Positions 27,478 through 37,547 of a stretch of 64,000 bases of DNA are shown piece after piece; the first letter of the stretch is position 1, and every line of letters begins with the position of its first letter. The notes below the pieces were generated by a model. The model did not search any database, had not been told where the DNA came from, and worked only from the letters and a program-made list of their open reading frames with translations. This stretch comes from Weissella hellenica. GTDB lineage: Bacteria > Bacillota > Bacilli > Lactobacillales > Lactobacillaceae. The translations under genes and the position numbers were made by a program. The stretch spans positions 16,932 through 80,931 of the forward strand of contig NZ_BJEG01000002.1 in assembly GCF_005405545.1 (NCBI RefSeq). Direction: 5' to 3'.

Positions 27478-28312
27478 TTAATCATGCGTAATTGATAATA
27501 TCGTCCCCATTGGATCTATTATTTTAATTTGTTGCGCATTAATCAACATAACATCATCTAACGCTTCTGCTCGTTGTGTGAGTAAAGCAAAATAATTTTT
27601 ATCGACAAACACGGACCAGTCAATCAAGCCAGCTTCATCTAAACGTCTCAACTCACTATTTTCACTTTGCCACAAATTCACCGCATGGTGATGGTGATAA
27701 TGATTATTTGAATAAAAATGAGCTGACGTTGATATTTTAGAAACAAGATCCATTTGCAAAAAATCCATAAAAAATTGGTCAGCAGTCACTAAATGATTAC
27801 CCATAAAATGCAAATGACCAATCTTCATCCCCACTGGGGAATCCTGCCCAATCATGTTGCTTTTTAGCCAACAACTGCTCACCATCAACCTCATCCGTCC
27901 CCATTGTGACTAATCCATCTTGCGAATCCCAGCCAGCCGCATCACGGTCGTGGTATAACTCAATACCATTACCTTCAAAATCATTAATGTATAATGCTTC
28001 ACTTACTGAATGGTCACCAGCACCTACCGGAATCTGTAAAGTTAATAAACGATGCAAAAGCGATGCTAACTCTGTTGCATCAGGAAAAAGCAAAGCCATA
28101 TGATACAAACCAGTCTGTGCAACAGTTTGGGCTTTACCACCTAACAGCATTGTTAAAAATGGTTGCTCGCCTTCACGGAAAGCATAATTAATCTCTTTCT
28201 CATCAGATTGTACATCAACAAGGCCCAACACTTTTTCATAAAATACACGTGTCCGTTGTTCATCAACAACACACATTGTTAAATGTTTTATCTCGTACTT
28301 TACTTTTTGCAT
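27478..28312 (-). pseudogene. VOC-family ring-cleaving dioxygenase/glyoxalase (CatE-like), frameshifted
   Basis: Two frames encode the halves of one vicinal-oxygen-chelate protein. Residues from 28312 (MQKVKYEIKHLTMCV) include YINDFEGNGIELYHDRD and WDSQDGLVTMGTDEVD. The second half (GHLHFMGNHLVTADQFF, then SNNHYHHHHAVNLW) has the metal-ligand histidines. The break is at a run of four G on the coding strand (27829-27832); removing one G gives one 277-residue protein close to CatE length. CatE-type enzymes cleave catechols or hydroquinones. The frame between 28396 and 28312 lacks a ribosome binding site. Real frameshift or sequencing error cannot be separated here. Confidence 0.82.
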
Positions 28313-28334
28313 TTTTATCAACCATCTTTCCGTT

Positions 28335-28354
28335 ACTTTTAGTTTACTAAAAGT
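28335..28354. promoter_or_regulatory. Inverted repeat in promoter of the VOC gene
   Basis: ACTTTTAGT and ACTAAAAGT form a perfect 9-base inverted repeat with a 2-base spacer, 23 bases before the start codon. Part of it overlaps a second dyad, TTAC-TAAAA-GTAA. Such dyads are typical of HxlR/MarR-type quinone or thiol stress regulators, and an HxlR gene exists at 58.5 kb. Confidence 0.55.
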
Positions 28355-28414
28355 AAGTATATGCTTTTTAGTACATTTCGTAAAGAATCCACCCATCTAC
28401 CATTTTATAGAAAA

Positions 28415-28454
28415 TACCTCAAAAGCTTAGGCTTTCACCTTAACTTTTGAGGTA
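28415..28454 (-). terminator. Intrinsic terminator of the SHOCT/DUF4767-like gene
   Basis: TACCTCAAAAG pairs with CTTTTGAGGTA, and an inner CTTA/TTAA region extends it. The minus strand continues into TTTTCTAT. Confidence 0.8.
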
Positions 28455-28464
28455 TATCTAATTT

Positions 28465-29571
28465 TTAATATTCTGTAACCGTAGCATCGTCACTGATTGT
28501 GACATCTTCTTGTGGTTCTTCATCTGTTGCAGAAGCATCCGTACTCTGTGCTTCTGCAACAATATTAGCAAAATTATTTTTTAAATCTGCATTTTGCGTT
28601 TCAGTCAGTGTTAGATCTTTACCACTAGCTGTTTCTGTTGCGTACACATAACCCTTACCTTCATGTATCACAAAGAAATAAGAAGTTGGTGAATCAACCC
28701 CCTGTCGTGAACCCGTCGTAACGGCCACTACTTGATAATCAGCCTTTTTATCTGCTTTGGGTGACCACGTAAAGTCTACCTTTTTATCGTCAAGTTTTAA
28801 ATGATCCTTTAATTGCCCGTCTTTAAGAGCTTCCGGGAATTTATATTCTAAATGCTTTGGTGTATCACCATTGTAAGTACCAACAAAATCTTGTCCAACA
28901 GCAGTCTGCCAAATTTTCATATAATCTGCTAATTCACTGTTTTGTGCATCTGACCATTGTGCTGGTACAGTTTCCTTTTCACTGCTTGATTTCTTTTCTG
29001 ATTTATCACTAGCAGCCTGCTTTACAGAAGAAGATGATGAGGAAGCCTTTTTACTAGTTTCCTTTTTCACACTTTCCGTACCAATCTGGGCATTCTTTTG
29101 ATTATGGTGAGTCACAATAACCCCACCACCAATCAAAACTACCAACACAACAACCACCGCAATCAATAAATCGTGGTTTTTCTGCAGTGCTTTATTCGTT
29201 TCTTTATCAGCATTGACAGTCGTCCGTTCAGACCGTGACAGAGCAGCTTGCGTGGCACTTTTTTCTGCCTGTCTAGGCATCAAAACAATCGCCTGCTTAT
29301 GCTCATCAACAACTGCATTATTTCCCCCATCAGACGCGGGTTCTTCTGCAACAGCTGTGTCGTCGTCCTCTTCAGGACTAGCATCCTCATCAACTGACTT
29401 AACATCTACTAATGCTGGTGTTTCTTCTACCGATACAGCCTTCTCATCAAGCTCTGGCTTTTCTTCTAGCCTTGCTCGCAAGTACTTTGTCATATCGTCA
29501 TATTCATCTTGCGTAATAGCGCCTGTATGCAATAAATCTTGATACTGACGCAATCTCTCTTCATCGGTCAT
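28465..29571 (-). CDS. SHOCT-like / transmembrane / DUF4767-like protein
   Basis: This 368-residue protein starts with a short helix pair (LRQYQDLLHTGAITQDEYDDM) that matches the SHOCT pattern: Leu-rich helix, G-x-I-T, acidic residue, Tyr/Phe. A long acidic segment follows. One membrane helix lies at about 133-153 (LLIAVVVVLVVLIGGGVIV), then a Ser/Lys-rich linker. The extracellular C-terminal domain (WSDAQNSELADYMKIWQ, then FVGTYNGDTP) resembles DUF4767 of lactic acid bacteria. The same architecture occurs at 48099-48899. The start has GAGGAG upstream. The function is unknown; an inside-out surface or envelope sensor is one option. Confidence 0.75.
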   Translation of the reverse strand: MTDEERLRQYQDLLHTGAITQDEYDDMTKYLRARLEEKPELDEKAVSVEETPALVDVKSVDEDASPEEDDDTAVAEEPASDGGNNAVVDEHKQAIVLMPRQAEKSATQAALSRSERTTVNADKETNKALQKNHDLLIAVVVVLVVLIGGGVIVTHHNQKNAQIGTESVKKETSKKASSSSSSVKQAASDKSEKKSSSEKETVPAQWSDAQNSELADYMKIWQTAVGQDFVGTYNGDTPKHLEYKFPEALKDGQLKDHLKLDDKKVDFTWSPKADKKADYQVVAVTTGSRQGVDSPTSYFFVIHEGKGYVYATETASGKDLTLTETQNADLKNNFANIVAEAQSTDASATDEEPQEDVTISDDATVTEY

Positions 29572-29919
29572 CGCTCACTCCTCTAATAACCTATTCCTTA
29601 CTATATCTATTATCACATATAAGTACATCTATATGTTAATTATTACTACATCGTCAATTTACCATTATACGCTAATAAAGTGTGCAACGTAAAACAAACT
29701 ATACCAATTTATCGTATATCATCAATAATACAATAGCTGTAATATAACTAGTTGTCTGTTAGTCGCTATCGTTAAAGTTATCACAAAGCCCCTAAAAACG
29801 ACCATCAGCCCCCTAATAAAAACTATACCATTTTCATTTTAATCTTGATAAGCCACCTTTTTAGCGGTATACTATTCCTGAATAATGTTATGACGTAAAG
29901 CATAGAAAAGAGGGGCATT
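29572..29919. other. Gene-free stretch; promoter of the nucleotidase-aldolase operon
   Basis: There is no credible ORF. Near the right end, TTGATA (29845-29850) and TATACT (29868-29873) are separated by 17 bases on the + strand, a good promoter for the downstream nucleotidase and aldolase genes. The rest is AT-rich without visible repeats. Confidence 0.6.
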
Positions 29920-30510
29920 ATCAAAAAATTATTTATCGATATGGACAATACATTAGTTAACACGCTTCCCATCCTAAATGCGGAGAGTGAAAACATTAAA
30001 AAATATCACGTTAATAAACCAGATCAAATTCCTGGTATTTTCCGTGATTTAAAGCCACTGCCAGGTGCCGTCGACGGCATTTTTAAATTAGCTAATTATT
30101 ATGATCTTTATATTTTATCAACAGCTCCTTGGGAAAACCCCAGTTCTTGGCAAGATAAAATTAACTGGCTAACCGAATATTTTGGCAATGATGAAAATAG
30201 TCCATTTTATAAAAAAGTTATTTTAACGCATAAAAAAGATCTCGTTAAAATGCCATCTAGTATGTTACTTGATGATCGCCCTTACCATGGCGCAAGCGAT
30301 TGGGATGATAAAAAACTTGATAGCTTTTGGCTACAATATGGCTATGATCCTCGCTTAGTTTGGACTGAAGATTTAGTACCTTTTTTAATTAGCATCGCGC
30401 AATCAAACGAAGATTCATTACGCACGGACATTATTCATGCTAATGAAAAAGCGCAGCACAAACTTCGTCACGCTACAGATGAATTTAAAAAAGAAAGTTG
30501 GGAACAATAA
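29920..30510 (+). CDS. 5'(3')-deoxyribonucleotidase (HAD family), non-ATG start
   Basis: The HAD nucleophile motif must read FIDMDNTLVNTLP. Its first Asp (codon 29938-29940) lies before the first available ATG (29941), so a protein started at that ATG would lack the catalytic residue. In frame, only ATC (29920), ATT (29917) or ATA codons precede it, and TAA closes the frame further up. AGAGGGG (29909-29915) is correctly spaced for ATC at 29920, which reads as KKLFIDMDNT with the first codon altered. The 196-residue product has the other HAD features (LSTAPWENP, then HKKDLVKM and LLDDRPY). It dephosphorylates deoxynucleotides such as dUMP or dTMP. Its stop overlaps the aldolase start. Confidence 0.78.
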   Translation: MKKLFIDMDNTLVNTLPILNAESENIKKYHVNKPDQIPGIFRDLKPLPGAVDGIFKLANYYDLYILSTAPWENPSSWQDKINWLTEYFGNDENSPFYKKVILTHKKDLVKMPSSMLLDDRPYHGASDWDDKKLDSFWLQYGYDPRLVWTEDLVPFLISIAQSNEDSLRTDIIHANEKAQHKLRHATDEFKKESWEQ

Positions 30511-31391
30511 TGACTATCGTTTCAGGAAAAAGCATGATTAACAATGCTCGTCAGAATGGCTATGCCATTGGTGCATTTAACACAAACAATCTAGAATGGA
30601 CGGAAGCCATCTTAAGAGTGGCCCAAGAACAGCAAGCACCAACGATGGTCGCTGCTTCGATGGGAGCCATTAAATATATGGGTGGCTTTAAAACTGTCGT
30701 GGACCTCGTTCACGATTTGCATGATGAACTAAACATTACTGTGCCAATTGCCATTCACCTTGATCACGGTAACTATGAAGCTGCCAAATCAGCTATCGCA
30801 GCCGGTTTTACCTCAATTATGTTTGATGGTTCAGATTTACCAATCGACGAAAACCTTGCCAAAACACAAGAAATCGTGAAACTTGCGCATGCTAAGGGCA
30901 TTTCTGTTGAAGCTGAAGTTGGTACTATCGGTGGTGAAGAGGACGGCATTATTGGGGATGGTGAAATTGCACCCATTAAAGATGCTGTTGCCATGGTTAA
31001 TACCGGCATCGACTTTTTAGCTGCTGGTATTGGTAACATTCATGGTCCTTATCCCGACGATTGGACCGGTCTGCATCTAGACCATCTTCAAAACGTCACA
31101 ACTGCTGTTGATGAGGCTGCTGGACACAAAGTGCCAATCGTTTTGCATGGTGGTTCTGGTATTCCAGATAATCAAATTAAAACCGCCATCTCAATGGGAG
31201 TTTCAAAGGTAAACGTTAACTCAGAAGCACAACTCGCCTTCCACGAAGCACTGCGTGAATTCATTTTAGCGGATCACGACTTAGAAGGAAAGAATTATGA
31301 CCCACGTAAGTTACTTGCAACGGGCGTCCAAGGTATCGAATCTGCATTAACTGACCGCATTAGCGTTTTTGGAAATGCTCACAAAGCTTAA
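30510..31391 (+). CDS. fba: Class II fructose-bisphosphate (or tagatose-bisphosphate) aldolase
   Basis: This 293-residue zinc aldolase has IAIHLDHGNYEAA (zinc-binding His and catalytic Asp), VEAEVGTIGGEEDG, GIGNIHGPYPDD and LHGGSGIPDNQIK, the standard metal and phosphate motifs of the FBA-II family. It cleaves fructose 1,6-bisphosphate into two triose phosphates. The ATG shares a base with the stop of the nucleotidase (TAATG), so translation is coupled. Heterofermenters use such an aldolase mainly for anabolic flow or in tagatose metabolism, and sequence alone does not separate FBA from TBA. Confidence 0.9.
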   Translation: MTIVSGKSMINNARQNGYAIGAFNTNNLEWTEAILRVAQEQQAPTMVAASMGAIKYMGGFKTVVDLVHDLHDELNITVPIAIHLDHGNYEAAKSAIAAGFTSIMFDGSDLPIDENLAKTQEIVKLAHAKGISVEAEVGTIGGEEDGIIGDGEIAPIKDAVAMVNTGIDFLAAGIGNIHGPYPDDWTGLHLDHLQNVTTAVDEAAGHKVPIVLHGGSGIPDNQIKTAISMGVSKVNVNSEAQLAFHEALREFILADHDLEGKNYDPRKLLATGVQGIESALTDRISVFGNAHKA

Positions 31392-31418
31392 AATTGATTG
31401 CATTTATATACTAAAAGA

Positions 31419-31450
31419 GTCGTTGGGACAAAAGAAGATGTCCCAACGAC
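31419..31450 (+). terminator. Intrinsic terminator of fba
   Basis: GTCGTTGGGACA pairs perfectly with TGTCCCAACGAC around an 8-base loop, followed by CTTTTTAG. It may also stop the convergent phosphodiesterase transcript. Confidence 0.88.
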
Positions 31451-31458
31451 CTTTTTAG

Positions 31459-33117
31459 TTAAAAATCCGTTTTTGCAAATAACATGCTATGCCAAATTAC
31501 CAACGCATAATTTGGGCGTTGTATAATTCTTTTTAGATATGCCCGTGTTTCTTTAGGTTCATTTGTAATAAATCCATCTACACCATACGCATACATAGTC
31601 ATAATATCGGTATGGCCATCCACCGTCCAAGCATATAATTTTTTATCCACTTGATGTGCTTGTTGGCTTGTTTTAGGTTCAACACTAGAATACTCTAGCG
31701 CATAAAATTGATTTGTTTTATCCCGATTTATTGTATTATTTAACGGTGAAAGCAAGCCACTCGTAATATCAGTATAGCCTGCCAACCGCTTTAAAGCATT
31801 TTGATTTAATGACTGTAGCTGTGCGCCATTTTTTTGCATAGCCGATCCATATTGATGCATAAAATCTTTTAATTCTTGGTTACTAATCGATGAATTAATT
31901 TTCAATTCAACTAATAATCGTTGATTCAATCGATTAGCCTCATTCAAATAGTCGCCAAAATTAGATACTTTAATCTTCTTACCATTTGATTGATATGTCA
32001 CTTTTTGTAATTGTTCCCAATTCGTCTGGCTGATTTTATATTTTTTGCCATTTGTTGCTTTAATTGTCGCATCATGACTCAAAACATAAACCCCATCCTT
32101 GGTGTGTTGAATATCAATTTCAACATAATCCGGTTTGGTGGCACTAACTTTACGCAGATTTTCGATAGCATTCTGGACGTCACGATCAGAGGTAACCCCC
32201 ATGTGAGCCATTACAAGTTGTGATGTGGCCGGTTTTTGCATAAACCGATTTGCTAGGCTCAACGACAATCCTCCTGTCGCTATCATAGCGACAACTGCTA
32301 ACAATTGCATACTTACGCTGGGTTTTTGATCAATACGTATCGTTAACGACGTCGTAAACATTAATAACCACTGCGCAGTAACAAAATATAATATCCCCGT
32401 TAAACAGGCAATGAATATATTAGCTGCCGCAATACTAATATCTAAATTACCGACGTAATCAATACAATATTGCAAGACCATCAAAATCCCAACAGTTAGC
32501 AACAACTGACCAATCAACCATAATATCAACGTGGCATTGCCCAACAATTGGTGTTTATTTTTATACCAGCTTTTCTTAATAGCCTGCTTCAATTTTTCAT
32601 CAGCAACAATTAGATAATACGTTGTGTCCTTTAGTCTAAACACAATTAACAACATACCAAGATAAACAACACCTGCAAACAGCTTTATCCACGTACCACT
32701 AATCATACTAATGAAAGTTGCCGGAATCGGTATGTGATTAATCACCGGCACCTTCATACCAAATTGATTTAGTGGTAATAATATTAGCAATAAAATAAAT
32801 AGCCAAACATATACTTTACCACGATGAATATTACGCAGCCATGCTTTTATATGTAACTGATGATAATGATGTAAAACAACTGTAATCAACAAGATGACGA
32901 AAATTAAATACACCAAAAAATAACCAATCATCGACATGCCATATTGTAGCCCGTTTGATTTTAAATCATTCAGCAATGCCGATATACCCGATGTATCAAG
33001 TTGATAAGCTGGCGGCAAATATTTATTGATATATCCAATGCCGACCGAAGCGGTATAATTGTAAACCAGTAACAGCACCATCATAAATGTGGTTTGCTTT
33101 AAATAACGATTATTCAT
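31459..33117 (-). CDS. Membrane-anchored glycerophosphodiester phosphodiesterase, variant HMG motif
   Basis: This 552-residue protein has about 7-8 membrane helices in its first 290 residues, then an extracellular GDPD TIM-barrel domain. The catalytic region shows AHMGVTSD where the family normally has AHRG, then EIDIQHTKDGVYVLSHDATI with the acidic metal ligands and the second His. Arg in HRG contacts the phosphate, so its change to Met is unusual. EL near LLVELKI and the C-terminal AWTVDG are kept. Such enzymes degrade glycerophosphodiesters or lipoteichoic acid. The substitution may change substrate preference or activity. Confidence 0.85.
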   Translation of the reverse strand: MNNRYLKQTTFMMVLLLVYNYTASVGIGYINKYLPPAYQLDTSGISALLNDLKSNGLQYGMSMIGYFLVYLIFVILLITVVLHHYHQLHIKAWLRNIHRGKVYVWLFILLLILLPLNQFGMKVPVINHIPIPATFISMISGTWIKLFAGVVYLGMLLIVFRLKDTTYYLIVADEKLKQAIKKSWYKNKHQLLGNATLILWLIGQLLLTVGILMVLQYCIDYVGNLDISIAAANIFIACLTGILYFVTAQWLLMFTTSLTIRIDQKPSVSMQLLAVVAMIATGGLSLSLANRFMQKPATSQLVMAHMGVTSDRDVQNAIENLRKVSATKPDYVEIDIQHTKDGVYVLSHDATIKATNGKKYKISQTNWEQLQKVTYQSNGKKIKVSNFGDYLNEANRLNQRLLVELKINSSISNQELKDFMHQYGSAMQKNGAQLQSLNQNALKRLAGYTDITSGLLSPLNNTINRDKTNQFYALEYSSVEPKTSQQAHQVDKKLYAWTVDGHTDIMTMYAYGVDGFITNEPKETRAYLKRIIQRPNYALVIWHSMLFAKTDF

Positions 33118-33262
33118 AAATTCTCCCTAAATACAACATTACGCCAAACCAATCTCACTATATAATACCGAAATATTGCATAATTAAAAGACCCGCAACC
33201 CATCAAATAACCATCAATAGATTTACAAGTCCTTCAATTATCATTATACATGACTGCTACGA

Positions 33263-34559
<1,297 letters not shown>

Positions 34560-34567
<8 letters not shown>

Positions 34568-35246
34568 GTTGTCCTCCCAATTTATTCATTCTACGGATCA
34601 TTAAACTTGCCTGATATGCAGCGCCAAACCCGTTATCAATATTAGTTACGGTAATACCTGAACTGCATGACGTTAACATTGATAACATTGTCGTAATTCC
34701 CTGCAAATTAGCACCATAACCAATAGACGTTGGTACAGCAATAACCGGTGCATCAACCAACCCAGCCAATACTGTCGGCATTGAACCTTCCATACCAGCA
34801 ACGGCAATAATCACATCCGCTTCACGCAACTCTTCAGTGTAATATAGCAAGCGATTCAACCCGGCAACACCAACATCCCACAGATACTTGACGTTAACGC
34901 CCATCCATTCAGCTACTTGCACCGCTTCTTTCGCAATTGGCAGATCTGAAGTTCCCGCACAAACAACGTAGACTAGCCCAAGTTCTAACTTTGGATTTGG
35001 CTTACCAACTGACAGAACCTGGCTTTCTTCATCATAACGAAGATCTGCAATGCGCGCCTGCAAATATGCATATTTTTCTTCATTAACTCGCGTAACTAAT
35101 GCATTACCATTTTTATCCAATAGCACATTGACAATTTTTTCGATTTGTTCAGCTGTTTTACCACTACCATAGACAACTTCTGAAAAACCTTTTCGCTGTG
35201 CGCGATCAACATCAACCTTCGCTGAACCAATATCTACAAACTTCAA
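34560..35246 (-). CDS. larB: Nickel-pincer cofactor carboxylase/hydrolase LarB
   Basis: This 228-residue protein has a small N-terminal domain and an AIR-carboxylase-like C-terminal domain (VCAGTSDLPIAKEA, AVAGMEGSMP, PTSIGYGAN). C194 in TSCSSGITVTNIDNGFG is the conserved Cys that attacks the pyridinium ring of nicotinic acid adenine dinucleotide. LarB carboxylates the ring and cleaves the phosphoanhydride, the first step of pincer cofactor synthesis. GAAGGG precedes the ATG. A hairpin separates it from larE. Confidence 0.93.
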
Positions 35247-35282
35247 CTTTCTAATCCCTTCTCTAAATCCATGATAAAAATA

Positions 35283-35333
35283 AAAGAGCTGTTTTTCTAG
35301 ATAGTTTAATTATCATGAAAAGAACAGCTCTTT
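35283..35333 (-). terminator. Hairpin between larE and larB
   Basis: AAAGAGCTGTT pairs with AACAGCTCTTT around a 29-base loop. On the minus strand it is followed by TATTTTTATC. It could be a partial terminator or an attenuator that lowers larB-larC expression relative to larE. Confidence 0.75.
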
Positions 35334-35350
35334 ATAATCGTTTATTAGAA

Positions 35351-36205
35351 TTATCCGTTACTTACTGCTAATTCTTCTGCTGTCAAAGTAGTGTTCATAC
35401 GACCACTACGGAATCCCGCTAAATCAACAGAAACAAACTTGAAACCAAATGATGTTAGCTTTTCATCAATAACATCTTTGTTTTCAAAGACAAATTGAAT
35501 TTCGTCCTTTGGTACTTCGATACGTGCGACATCCCCATGGAAACGAACACGTGCATTTGAGCAGCCCAATGAGCGCAAGAATTTTTCTGAATTCATAACT
35601 TCAGCAATGCTATCAAGATCAATCTTCGTGTTGTATGGGAAACGTGATGAAACTGAGCAGCTAGCAACCTTGTTCCAGTTACTCAAGCCAACCTTCTTAG
35701 CAAGCAAACGTACATCTGTCTTGTATAAATCAGCAGTTTGCAATGGGCTAACAACGCCAGCTTCTTTCTTAGCAACCAAACCTGGACGGTAATCATCATT
35801 ATCATCCATGATAGTACCATCTAACACAACGTCAAAGCCTTTGTCGCGACGAATGTCTTCCAAGCGGTTAAAGAACATTTGCTTTTGGTAGTACCATGAC
35901 TTTGATGTGTTGTTAGCAATTTCATCATTCGTTAAGTAAGCTAAGTCTGTTCCCATAACAGTTGCATCTAAGTCCTTAGCCAATGAAACTGCTTTGTCAA
36001 ATTCTTCATCAGTAAACAATTCTGAATTAGCAACAACGGCTAAAACGTTTTCCTTACCTAAAACATTCAAAGCTTCCTTTAGAACTAAAGTACTATCGAT
36101 ACCACCAGAAAAGGCAACGATCACACGGTTATACCCACCCAAAGTGTCTTGCAAAACGGCTTCTTTTTTCTCTAAATCTTTTGTTGCAGTTGTTGTACTA
36201 ATCAT
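35351..36205 (-). CDS. larE: Pincer cofactor sulfur transferase LarE (sacrificial-Cys type)
   Basis: This 284-residue PP-loop enzyme has the pyrophosphatase loop SGGIDS at residues 33-38. C183 in ASCSVSSRFPY corresponds to the Cys that gives up its sulfur in the L. plantarum enzyme, so this is the single-use type rather than the iron-sulfur type with several Cys. LarE adenylates the pyridinium carboxylate and converts both carboxylates to thiocarboxylates. AGGAGG precedes the ATG closely. The gene follows larA by 52 bases. Confidence 0.93.
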   Translation of the reverse strand: MISTTTATKDLEKKEAVLQDTLGGYNRVIVAFSGGIDSTLVLKEALNVLGKENVLAVVANSELFTDEEFDKAVSLAKDLDATVMGTDLAYLTNDEIANNTSKSWYYQKQMFFNRLEDIRRDKGFDVVLDGTIMDDNDDYRPGLVAKKEAGVVSPLQTADLYKTDVRLLAKKVGLSNWNKVASCSVSSRFPYNTKIDLDSIAEVMNSEKFLRSLGCSNARVRFHGDVARIEVPKDEIQFVFENKDVIDEKLTSFGFKFVSVDLAGFRSGRMNTTLTAEELAVSNG

Positions 36206-36257
36206 AATTATCCTCCTAAAATAACATATACATCCTACTAAGTAATATTATATACCT

Positions 36258-37541
36258 TTATGCTTTGATGATCGTTGAAACACCATCAGGCAAAACAGCA
36301 ATCGATGAATCTGCGCCAACAATACCATCAGCAATTGTCAAGGCTTCTTCAATTGAGCTAGCAAAAGTCATCTTCATATCTTCAATGATTTGCTTATTCG
36401 ACTCATCACTAATGATAATGACATGGTGCTTCATCATAACACGTGCTAAGATTTGTGCTTGCCATTGATCTTGTTCAGTATGTAATGCAGGCATTTTAAC
36501 AGCATTTTCGTAGATATCAGAAATCTTTTCGCAATCCTTAAATTGACGATAGAACTTTTCACCACCGGTACCATCAGACAAACGACTAGCGATGATAATA
36601 ACACCATCCTCTATATTCGTTGCTTCAGCTCCCGTCATACCTTTAACAGTTTGATAAATATTTTGATCTAATGGATACCCACCATTACTTGTAATTGTAA
36701 TGTCTGTGTAAAGTGGCTTAGCTTCCATAATGCTGTCAACGAACTTTGTACCTGCAATATGCGCAGTCTCTGAATTTCCAGCAAATGAACCAACAATACG
36801 CTTATCATGATCCAAAACAACATTTACGATGAATTGTAATTTAGACAAACGGGCTGCTTCTAGCATATCCTTATGAATTGGGTTATGCATTAACATCCCC
36901 GTTCTTGAGTGCTTTGAATCAATGAATTGGCCGTTGTGATTACCCACAACTGACTTTCTTGATGCAATCCCAGGAAATACTGCTTTACGACCACCAGAAT
37001 AACCGGCAAAGAAGTGCGGCTCAATAAATCCTTCAGCAACTAAAACATCAGCTTCAGCAGCAACACGATTAATTTCACAATCAGCACCAGATGGTAACGT
37101 TCCAACATTAATCATGTTTTCAGTATCATCACTGTCATGAACAACGATGTTAATATTGTTAACAATATCTTCACCGTACTTATCAACCAATTCATCATGT
37201 GTTGTCAATCGGTGAGTTCCTGTTGCAACTAGAATGGTAATCTCTGCATCAGGATTACCTTTCTTAATTTCCGCAATAATATTAGGCATAATACGCTTCG
37301 ACGGTACTGGTCGTGTGTGATCAGAACTAATCACGACAATATTTTGCTTACCTACTACTAATTCAGACAAATGCTTTGAATCAATTGGATTTGCCAACGA
37401 ATTGTCCACGATCTCCTTTTCTGAAAGTTCATAACTTTTTGCAAGAACTGCATCAGCATCGGCTGCAATTGTACCCTGTAGTCGACTTGAAGGAACTTCA
37501 CCCGTTAACTTACCTTTTCCATACGGCAAAGAAATTTCCAT
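36258..37541 (-). CDS. larA: LarA-family nickel-dependent 2-hydroxyacid racemase/epimerase
   Basis: This 427-residue protein matches LarA. Every residue I recall as catalytic in L. plantarum LarA is present with a constant +2 offset: D74, R77, H110, H176, K186 (the covalent cofactor Lys, in GYSGGRK), H202, Y296 and K300. The first reported member racemises lactate, but the family includes enzymes acting on other 2-hydroxyacids and aldonates. The neighbouring glycerate kinase and KDG-permease homologue make a substrate such as glycerate or a sugar acid plausible. It starts 6 bases after the kdgT frame ends, with AGGAGATAATATATT upstream. Confidence 0.92.
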   Translation of the reverse strand: MEISLPYGKGKLTGEVPSSRLQGTIAADADAVLAKSYELSEKEIVDNSLANPIDSKHLSELVVGKQNIVVISSDHTRPVPSKRIMPNIIAEIKKGNPDAEITILVATGTHRLTTHDELVDKYGEDIVNNINIVVHDSDDTENMINVGTLPSGADCEINRVAAEADVLVAEGFIEPHFFAGYSGGRKAVFPGIASRKSVVGNHNGQFIDSKHSRTGMLMHNPIHKDMLEAARLSKLQFIVNVVLDHDKRIVGSFAGNSETAHIAGTKFVDSIMEAKPLYTDITITSNGGYPLDQNIYQTVKGMTGAEATNIEDGVIIIASRLSDGTGGEKFYRQFKDCEKISDIYENAVKMPALHTEQDQWQAQILARVMMKHHVIIISDESNKQIIEDMKMTFASSIEEALTIADGIVGADSSIAVLPDGVSTIIKA

Positions 37542-37547
37542 AATATA

